From Tridacna crocea (lineage: Eukaryota; Mollusca; Bivalvia; Cardiida; Cardiidae), in NCBI GenBank assembly GCA_943736015.1, contig OX031059.1, forward strand, positions 19,654,001 through 19,718,000: a stretch of 64,000 nucleotides of DNA, given 5' to 3'. Position 1 is the first letter of the stretch. Each line of letters opens with the position of its first letter. Positions 56,601-64,000 of the stretch are shown in pieces. The notes below the pieces were generated by a model. It was given only the letters and a program-made list of their open reading frames with translations. It did not search any database and was not told the DNA's origin. The position numbers were made by a program, and so were the translations under genes.

Positions 56601-59600
56601 TGAAAACCCATGACACTACAATGATCATCATGGCATCGTCCGATCAGAGGGACTTAAAACTATCTTCTCATTTTTAATAATGAAGTTAAACAGTGGATTT
56701 ACACAAATCTATGAATAAAACAGTAAGTTGAGGCTAAAATGCTGTTCATGAGTGAAGAAATTGTTGTTTTAGGAAATAAAAATACAGGTCTACCGGAGGG
56801 GGGGGGTTTACTGCATGGCCATTGATTTTTTAAGTACAAAATAAAACATCCTTATAAACTTAATATCATGTAGACAAATTGTCATGGTATTTAAAGCAAA
56901 AAGGCATTCTCAGTTAAATGGAGACACTGATTGTACAACTGATAACTAGTTGGTGTGCTCTTCAGATTACAAAACAAAAATCATTTGCGATTTCAACCTG
57001 ATTGCCCAACACTACCGATTTGATAGATTTTGTACAGGAATTGGACCAGCTCAATAGTATCTCACTTACCTGCTTGTTTTAGCAAACGATTGGATTGATT
57101 TTGCCAAAAATGGTTGCACGGTTTGAAGAAAGGTTCCTAAAGTATTTGAAGAGCTTATAACTGTGAACATGTAGATCTATCTATAAAATCTTGTTTGCGC
57201 ATATCCCATGAAAATAGTCCCTCTTTTAATAGACTGTCATTAAGTAAATCTGGACCAATAAAGTATCATGATATTGTATCGTATCGTCTGGTATCGCGAT
57301 AGTATCGTGATACATTTTTCTTGGCGATACCCAGCTCTATATCATACCTCCGCAAAACAAATGTTTTTTGGGGGTATACTGCAGTCAACCTGTGTGTCAA
57401 TCTCTGTACAAAATACTAGTAATTTTGTGTCGCGAACTCCTCCTACACTTTTCCTTCAATTGTATTGTAACTTTGCACATATACTGAACATATATTTAAG
57501 ATTTGCAAGATGCAATTTTCAAGTGTCAACTCTTCCAGGTTGAGGAATTATCTCCCCTTGAACTTGACACTTTTTTCTGTCAAAGAGCTAGTGGGGGGTA
57601 TTGTGTCACATGTAGTGACAGCTCTGGTTTGATTTGTCTGCTACAAGTATTTTCCATTTAGAGCACTCTAAAATTTGAACTTTGTCCAGAGCTTCAGAGA
57701 GAGATCGTGATTTTGATTTCAAGATTGAAAATATAAATTATTCTCCTATTTTGTGGGTAGTCATTAGAATTGTCTCATAGAGATGATTCTGATAAGTACC
57801 CACAACATGGGTTTCAAAGAGAAATAATGGATATAGAATACCGCCACTCCTGCTAATCTAGAGCTCTGTTTGTCATCTGGTTAAGTTGCAAACAGTGCTC
57901 ACGTAAACAGTTAAATTGAGCTAAAAGCTCAACTCTTTTCCAGAGAGCAATATCTTGGACTTGTCTGTATTGGACAAGATGTAACTCACAAGCAGAATTG
58001 AAACAATAAAAAGAAAAAAAAGAATCAGAGCTGCAGACAGAGGGAGTGATTTTAATTTCAAAATTAATAATACAGTACCAATTTTTCTTTTCTTCTCTCT
58101 CATCAGAATAGTCTCATCAAGATGATTCTAATGAGTACCCACAACATAGGGTTTGGAAGAGAAATAATGAATTTAGAATACTTTAACCCATTACCACACG
58201 ACAAAATTTTAGACTGGTTCAAATTCAAAGCATTTGCAGACGACAAAATAAAGATGACTAAAAAAAATTGAAATTTGTTCTGGAAAGGGTGGAAAACACT
58301 GTGGGAAAAGGAGAAAATGCTGATTACCAGCATTTTCTCCTTTTCCTACAGTGTTTTCAAAAGCCTACTTTCTCAGGGGCGTCAAAAGTAGGGCTTGTGT
58401 GGTAATGGGATAATCACTCCCTCTTATCTGGAGCTCTGAAGAAAAATTGCAAAACCGGGTATATCTTCATGTTTCAGGTGGTTGACATGCCAAGGGTGTT
58501 GGAAGTTATCTGCTTATTGGAGAAATGTGCCATTACCAGGGAAGTTTTGGAGGTATGAGCTTATATAATAATTATTTTAAACATGACTAGTGATTTCGGG
58601 TCAGGATTGGTAATCCAGAGGTCCTTTTGCAGATGTACAATGGAGTTGATAATATATTGCACTTTCTTCTTTTAAAAGTAAGGTTTTTGGAAAGCAAGGT
58701 TTGCAAAAAGCTGGTCAATATGAGTATTGACCGGGCCGGCGGTTTTAACCGGTTAAAACCGGTCAATACTGGTCGATTGGTGGTCAATTGAAGTGGTTGA
58801 TTAGGTCGATTGAATCACTGAGTTAGATACCTGTCCTGTTTCTAAGCTAGTCTTAAAAGCTCTCCTAAATCCTGTACTGAAGATATATTACATATTATCA
58901 TCATTATCATAGTTTTTATCAATAAGGTCCCTTTTTTATTTGATCATAATTGAAAAGACATTACTTCTGGTCAACTGATGACGTAATTTGGATTGACCTT
59001 CCTCTTTGAACTTACATGCAGGTCAGTTCTTTTCAACCAAAGAACTTTAGAAGTTTTATTTATCATCATTCCTTATAGGTTAGATATCTATTTATAGTAC
59101 TGCATCTTTTCTCTTTTTCTCTTCCCCACTACCACCACAAATTAATATACTTAGGTTTATGATTATCTAAAATTTCAAAGATAGCATAAAACAGCAGCTA
59201 ATTTGAAACTTTCATGTAAAATTGAAGAATTGAAGAAAAAGGTGTCACCCATGTGTAAACCATTGTGAAATTTACCTGTCACTTATCTATAGGCATATTG
59301 AGTACCCATAAAGAGGCTGTGACTGATAAACTAAACAATAGTTAGGGATGCATTAATGTCAGAAGCATATTCAAGTGTCTACCTACACTTTTACATTGTT
59401 GTCAAAACACATTAAAAGGTGTAAAAGTTGCCCCTTTCTATCCCAATGGGTGTGGCTTAAATTACAAAAAGGACCAATCATGTATCCCTATTTGGGGTAG
59501 AATACTTGACACCAGGCCTTATTCCTAAAGTGTGAAATACTGACTTATATGCAAATGAGTTAATATCTTATCATCACACAGTTACTTAAGGTGTCAAAAA

Positions 59601-62600
59601 TGAAACTTAAAGACCTTATTAGGAACTTATATAGAGTTTTGGAAAACTGGCAAAAGCCAGCTGATAAGTAGCCTTGGCAAGGACAAAACATTCTTTCAGC
59701 TAAAGTCAACTCTCATATTGGTGAATTCAACCAACCTTGGAACCAAAATAGGAAAAAAAAACCCACAATAAATATCCACTAAATAGCATCACTATCCACT
59801 TAAAATGCATCTGACCAGTAAAATTTCCAAATGACCACTACAAATATCCAATCGACCAGTATTGACCACTTTGGGAGTATTGACCGGGGCGGTTTTAACC
59901 GGTTAAAACCACCCCTGGTTTCGACTGCCCAACCTTGTTGGAAAGGTTCTAGTTTACTTATTCACTCCCACATTCAACTTGGTAGATCAAAACACAAATT
60001 TGAACTTGTCTGAATAGAAAGTATTTGCAAAGGACATTTTAAGTGTGGCTGACATGATGGAAGTTATCTTTGACAGGATTTGAAGCATGGTTGGAAAAGG
60101 AGAAAATGCTAGTGGTAGTTTCTCTTTTTTCCACAATGTTTTCAGACGGCTTCTTTCTCAATGTTGTTAAAACCTTGGATTGTATGGCAGATAGTTAAAT
60201 CTTTACCAAACAACAAAACAAGAAAATATTGATGCATAACATCAGTGGCGCTGCAAATAAATTGTTTCTGAAATAAAGCACAATACAGAATTTCAAATTG
60301 ACCAAAGTAAATTTTTGCAGAACTAGGTGAGAAATGAACTGAGAAGATCTAAACAATTCTTAGAATGAGACTCGAAACTTGGGGGGGGGAAAAGTCAATG
60401 ATAGTAAGACATAATCATAACCATTCTTTGGTGAAATTTTACATAATTTCAATTGGAGCTATGTACAAAAGCAGTTGTCATGAAACTACCCAAGAAAATA
60501 GTATAAAAACTAGGTTCTGAAATACCAAATTAATATTAAATCTGGGAATGAAATGACCAAAGTAGGCACAAAATATCGAAATGAGTACAAAATGACCAAA
60601 ATATAAAGGATAGGTGGATACGAAAAGACCAAAAAATTGTATGAAATGGCCTAGGTACGAAAAGACCAAGTAACGAAATGACTTGAAACCGTAAACAATT
60701 GGCTGCCTCCATAACCAAATAAAAATACAGTGCCACCGCTCATGCGGCACCAAAATTATTTTGGACTGATTAAAATTGAAAGCGCTTGCAGAAGACAAAA
60801 TAGATTTTAATAAAAGATTGAAGTTTGTGTCCAACAGGATAAAAGAAATTGTGGGAAAGGGAGAAAGTGCTGGTCATGAGCATTTTCTCCTTTTCTTACA
60901 GTGTTTTCTAAAGGTTCCTATCTCAAGGTCGTAAAAACCAGGGATTGTTTGGTAAAGGATTAACTTAAGGTTAGCTTGGGACACAGCCAGTGTTTTGTTA
61001 GCTCTGATATGCTTTTCTGTTTCCTAGGAGACACGTATTGGCAGGCTGGTCAATGATGTCCGGAGAAAAGCCCGTGATAAACAGCTCGCTAAAAGGGCCA
61101 AGGATCTGGTGCGAAGCTGGCAGAAAGTGGTCAACGGATCGGAAACCAACACGTCAGTCAATGGAGACGGGTTAACAAGGGTCCAGGATGACAGCAAGCA
61201 TATTGAAAGTCCAACTATTCCCATAACCCCTGTAAATAAACTTGTGACACAGAAAAGTGTTAAATCTAGTCTTTCACAAGGTCAGCTAGTAAGCAAACCT
61301 AACACACCAACATTGCAACAAACTGTGAATAGTGACACCAATGTACAGCAGACTGTGAAGCGTTCTCATTCATCCTCTCGTGTCCATCCATCTAGTGCTA
61401 AACGTAAGTGCAGATCTCCTGGTCCAGGCTCCCAGCCGGGCACCCCAGACAGTATTTGTAGCCAGAGCAGTAGAGCATCACATTCAACTTTACCACAAAC
61501 ATATTCATCACATTCATTGTCCGACTTACACTCTACGACAGACAAGAAAAAGTTACAAAGAACTAGATCAAATGAAAGCCTGTCGAAGGAGCAGAGATCT
61601 TTAGATATACATGATATTTATTCTCCAAAGGATTCACCGTCTCCGACTGTGGACAAATCAAAAAATGGTCAGAATGGCATTATTAGAAATACAACAGATT
61701 TAAGCCCTGGAGAAACTTCGACTCATTCCATAGAAACCAAAGGTTTGAAAACCACCATTCGACTTAAAAGTCCAGCAGTGTTAAATGGTGAGACACCAAA
61801 AAAGAGGGGTCGAGGTAGACCCCCTAAAAATAAACCACAAATTATTGCTAGTAGTACTTTTGAGCCACCACCAATGAATGGATCAACACCTTTTTCCAAG
61901 AACTTTGTAGAAAGAAAAAATGTCCACTTGGCATTAAAAACTGATAGTGAGACTCTGAGAAGTGACAAGTTCATCAGTATGACACCTAAAGTTAAAAACA
62001 CGGCAGAATTAATGCAGTCTTTGCTAGAGAAAAATAATCTCTCTGTTGGTAAAGACACAGTTCGTCAAATATCAGCCAATTTAATTCAGAAGGAAAGCGA
62101 CGAAGATCATCATTCAGTTGTACCTGTTGGTGCTAAACCGAGGCAACACAAGAAGAAGGGTGCCAAGAATGAGCTTATACCCCCAAGTACACCTGTGTCA
62201 TTAAATAAAACAAAAACTGAAATGGTCCAAAAGTTTTTAGAGTCTTCAGTGACTGATGCAAATCCAGATGATTTGAGTCCATTGAAGTATGAACTCCCTC
62301 GCACTGAATCACCTGGAAATGCATCCACTAGTTTTGAAGATAGCCTTGATGGAAATCAGGACTCAAAAAAACATTATCTGACAGATGGTAATAAATATGA
62401 TCAAACGCAATCTTCCCCTGTGATCAGCGGAGAAAAATTCCCACTTAAAACAGAAACCTTTGCAGCTGACAGTGTGGTGAAACCTGGTTGCTCTACTGAT
62501 TCTGAACAGCAAACTCAAAGTGCCGAAAGACCTCTGACTCTTGAGGAAATATATAGCAAATATCCACCATTAGATCTGGAGAATTTTGTGATTGATGATG

Positions 62601-62794
62601 ACACATACGAAGTGGGGGAACCAGTTGAAATAACAGAAAGTGATATACAGAGAATAAATAATGAGCATTGGAGTGGAGTGAATGGTTGTCAGGATATGTT
62701 TAGTGAATGGAAAGACTGGTCACAAACACTGTCTTTGTCCTCTTATAATGATGATCCTCTTCATATTTTGCCTTATGTTTGTGTGGATGATTAA
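53545..62794 (+). CDS. MED26: Mediator complex subunit 26, whole spliced gene
   Basis: Exons 53545-53607, 58478-58552 and 61028-62794 join in phase 0 to 634 residues (human 600). Residues 1-85 form the TFIIS N-terminal/LW domain: QYTPSQLKEKLLEGIDNENN, then VVDMPRVLEVICLLEK, then ETRIGRLVNDVRRKARDKQL and RSWQKVV. In other animals this domain docks elongation factors (ELL/EAF, TFIID). A long Ser/Thr/Pro-rich, probably disordered middle carries an AT-hook-like KKRGRGRPPKNK at residues 304-315. The C-terminal domain (about 545-634), ending INNEHWSGVNGCQDMFSEWK and DPLHILPYVCVDD, is the Mediator-binding Med26_C region. Intron 1 (4.9 kb) and intron 2 (2.5 kb) are full of transposons. Confidence 0.94.
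54166..55371. repeat. TTAA foldback copy split by element A
   Basis: Reverse. The left part runs to 54382 and the terminal TTTGGTAAAGGGTTAA resumes at 55355. Confidence 0.8.
54383..55354. mobile_element. Element A, self-nested copy with 8-bp target duplication
   Basis: Flanked by GTTTGGTA on both sides (54375-54382 and 55355-55362). The outer copy is represented by 54383 to about 54609 and about 55076-55354. A complete inner copy (about 54613-55075), from GGATGTTTCGGTAACAGAC to GTTACCGAAACATCTGTCAC, lies within it. Non-coding; MED26 intron 1. Confidence 0.8.
55651..57339. mobile_element. hAT-like element (TAGAGCTGGG ends), MED26 intron 1
   Basis: Ends TAGAGCTGGGGCGATATC and, inward from the right, TAGAGCTGGGTATCGCC, flanked by an exact 8-bp duplication TATCATAC (55643-55650 and 57340-57347). 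Subterminal GTATCGCGATA-type palindromes occur at both ends. 1,689 bp with no transposase, so it would need one in trans. Confidence 0.85.
57355..57640 (+). repeat. GGGGGTATACTGCAGTCAAC repeat
   Basis: Related to 20464-20600: both run through TCTGTACAAAATAC, TAATTTTGTGTC and TCCTCCTACA, then ATTATCTCCCCTTGAACTT. A short frame inside is not a gene. Confidence 0.5.
57683..58440. repeat. Two CAGAGCTCCA-type hairpin MITEs, the second split
   Basis: 57683-57868 ends AGAGCTCTG. 58027-58440 is the same family, interrupted by a foldback repeat at 58183-58413. Confidence 0.6.
58183..58413. repeat. TTAA foldback copy (type A, reverse)
   Basis: Nearly full length, inserted in the hairpin MITE, about 65 bp before MED26 exon 2. 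Confidence 0.8.
58478..58552 (+). CDS. MED26: MED26 coding exon 2
   Basis: Encodes VVDMPRVLEVICLLEKCAIT plus REVLE between gtttcag and gtatga. It matches VAVLEVISSLEKYPITKEALE of human MED26. Confidence 0.93.
58709..59927. mobile_element. GGTTTTAACCGGTTAAAACC element, MED26 intron 2
   Basis: Both ends carry the 20-bp palindrome GGTTTTAACCGGTTAAAACC next to AGTATTGACCGG, and TACTGGTCGATTGG appears inverted near the right end (CCAATCGACCAGTA-like). About 1.2 kb; exact edges uncertain. Non-coding. Confidence 0.65.
59959..60964. repeat. Two worn TTAA foldback copies and a short tandem
   Basis: 59959-60198 and about 60750-60964 are reverse copies. Between them (60550-60690) is a degenerate tandem of TACGAAAAGACCAA-like units. 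Confidence 0.55.
61028..62794 (+). CDS. MED26: MED26 coding exon 3 (last)
   Basis: A 1,767-nt exon starting ETRIGRLVNDVRRKARDKQL after gtttcctag and ending VCVDD-TAA. Most of the protein, including the disordered middle and Med26_C, is encoded here without interruption. Confidence 0.95.
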   Translation, partial: ETRIGRLVNDVRRKARDKQLAKRAKDLVRSWQKVVNGSETNTSVNGDGLTRVQDDSKHIESPTIPITPVNKLVTQKSVKSSLSQGQLVSKPNTPTLQQTVNSDTNVQQTVKRSHSSSRVHPSSAKRKCRSPGPGSQPGTPDSICSQSSRASHSTLPQTYSSHSLSDLHSTTDKKKLQRTRSNESLSKEQRSLDIHDIYSPKDSPSPTVDKSKNGQNGIIRNTTDLSPGETSTHSIETKGLKTTIRLKSPAVLNGETPKKRGRGRPPKNKPQIIASSTFEPPPMNGSTPFSKNFVERKNVHLALKTDSETLRSDKFISMTPKVKNTAELMQSLLEKNNLSVGKDTVRQISANLIQKESDEDHHSVVPVGAKPRQHKKKGAKNELIPPSTPVSLNKTKTEMVQKFLESSVTDANPDDLSPLKYELPRTESPGNASTSFEDSLDGNQDSKKHYLTDGNKYDQTQSSPVISGEKFPLKTETFAADSVVKPGCSTDSEQQTQSAERPLTLEEIYSKYPPLDLENFVIDDDTYEVGEPVEITESDIQRINNEHWSGVNGCQDMFSEWKDWSQTLSLSSYNDDPLHILPYVCVDD

Positions 62795-63626
62795 CTTTCT
62801 AGAGGGTTAAACATAACTAAAGTTGCCTTTGTAGATGACCTAGATCAAGATCAGACAGTCCTTTACACAAAATGAAGGTCAAGATCAGACTGCACAGAAG
62901 ATGCAGTCTGAACTATGATCTACACTGTGTTACATTTTAGTGAAACATTCTATCAAAAAAGCCTCAAATTGCAGTGTTTGGGTCTGTTTTCCTGATTGAC
63001 AAAGTCCATTTTAATCATCTAGTGCATTAAAGGTTAAAAGTTATCACTAAAGAAAAGAAGCTTTTTCTTACCTGCTAGACAGCTGGTTAGATCTAAAAAG
63101 GCGATCAATGTTAAGGTTTTCCCAACCTTACCCAGAAAATGCTGCCGACCGTAAATATTTTCCAACTACTGTTGGATTTTCTTTTACATGGTGCGATTTT
63201 AGTACATTTTCTATGTAAAGAATTCTGATAAAAGCATTCTCCACCTATTGTATCTACAGCATCTCAGACCGAAACACTGATATTATTTTGTGAGGCCTTA
63301 TAGAAAGTTTCCCGCGAATTGCAATTAGATTAAAATTTTACTGCAAAAGCTGTTTATTCACATTTGAAATGGTCACTTCTTATTGGCTTAGCTATTTTCA
63401 CTGTGAAAGGAAAAGCTATAGAATAATACTACTGATGTCATTAACTTAAGGTTATCATTACCTGATGAAACAGATGTACGTCTCATCTTTCTACTACTAA
63501 CACACTACCAAGAGGTCTTGGGGAAAAAAAATATTGTAGGAGAAGGAAAAAGCACTTGTCAACAGCATTTTCTCCTGTTTCTATGGTGTTTTCCACCTTT
63601 AAAAGACGATCTCCAATAATGATTAT
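62795..63626 (+). other. MED26 3' flank/UTR
   Basis: No coding sequence seen. An ATTAAA at about 63026 is a weak poly(A) candidate. The stretch 62840-62930 holds a short inverted repeat of the AGATCAGACTGC...GCAGTCTGA type, also seen near 23.06 and 35.47 kb. A degraded foldback copy lies at about 63490-63600. Confidence 0.4.
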
Positions 63627-63854
63627 TTAACCCATTACTACACAATCCCTACTTTTGACGACCCTAAGAAAGAAGCCTTTAGAAAACATCGTGGGAAAAG
63701 GAGAAAATGCTGGTAACCAGCATTTTCTGCTTTTACCACAATATTTTCTACCCTTCACAAAACAATTTCAAATTTTCAGTCACTTTCATTTTGTCGTCTG
63801 CAAAGGCTTTGGATTTGGACAAGCCTAAAATATTGTCGTTTGTTAATGAGTTAA
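63627..63854. repeat. TTAA foldback copy (type A, forward)
   Basis: Full length, TTAA both ends, downstream of MED26. Confidence 0.82.
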
Positions 63855-64000
63855 ACAACATCAAAATAGATAGATGTCTGCAAAGGATTGGGACAAGATT
63901 AAACTTTATGTGATGAAAAGCATCAATGTGGTGAGTTGGTGATGGAAAATGTTGGTTTATGTAATTATAACGGGGAGATTTTTTTTTTACCGAACAAGGA

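Overview
This is AT-rich animal DNA carrying spliced genes with small exons, GT/AG introns and a very heavy load of short DNA transposons. The encoded proteins are animal orthologues. Several interspersed repeats look like ones I associate with heterodont bivalves: the AGCTCACCTGAGCAC hairpin element, the ACGCCCGTC element, a tRNA-derived SINE, and the AGTGTCGTCTCGGATTAG type. A bivalve such as a dreissenid or venerid clam is my inference from memory, not proven.

Four genes can be read. (1) PAK1IP1, minus strand: only its first coding exon (6182-6271) is inside the window, and the gene runs off to the left. (2) TRNAU1AP (SECp43), plus strand: 10 coding exons from 6595 to 22472 join in frame to 284 residues. 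It is head-to-head with PAK1IP1, with 323 bp between the start codons. (3) LTV1, minus strand: eight coding exons between 48799 and 32781 give 448 residues. Only the initiator codon is unresolved, probably a one-codon exon upstream. (4) MED26, plus strand: exons 53545-53607, 58478-58552 and 61028-62794 give 634 residues. LTV1 and MED26 appear to be a second divergent pair sharing a promoter near 53.33-53.54 kb. TRNAU1AP and LTV1 converge on a repeat-filled interval of about 10 kb (22.5-32.8 kb). PAK1IP1 and LTV1 act in ribosome assembly, TRNAU1AP in selenocysteine tRNA metabolism, and MED26 in Pol II transcription. No pathway linking all four is evident.

The rest is mostly mobile DNA. The dominant component is one foldback family of about 230 bp with TTAA-bounded ends (TTAACCCWTTACC). 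Its centre is a near-perfect palindrome of about 65 bp around GCTGGTWACCAGC. I count roughly 70 copies and fragments by eye, many within 15-50 bp of exons. Larger elements are nested among them: an apparently intact pogo/Tigger element (7854-10370) inside a TRNAU1AP intron; an element with 8-bp target duplications and inverted subterminal arrays (4274-6138) inside another inverted-repeat element (3826-6183); a TIR element carrying a 156-bp tandem array (12235-13323); a CAGGGTTCCCAC-ended element (17775-20179); a 3.4-kb element with perfect 37-bp TIRs (41910-45343); a hAT-like element with an 8-bp duplication (55651-57339); and three tRNA-derived SINEs.
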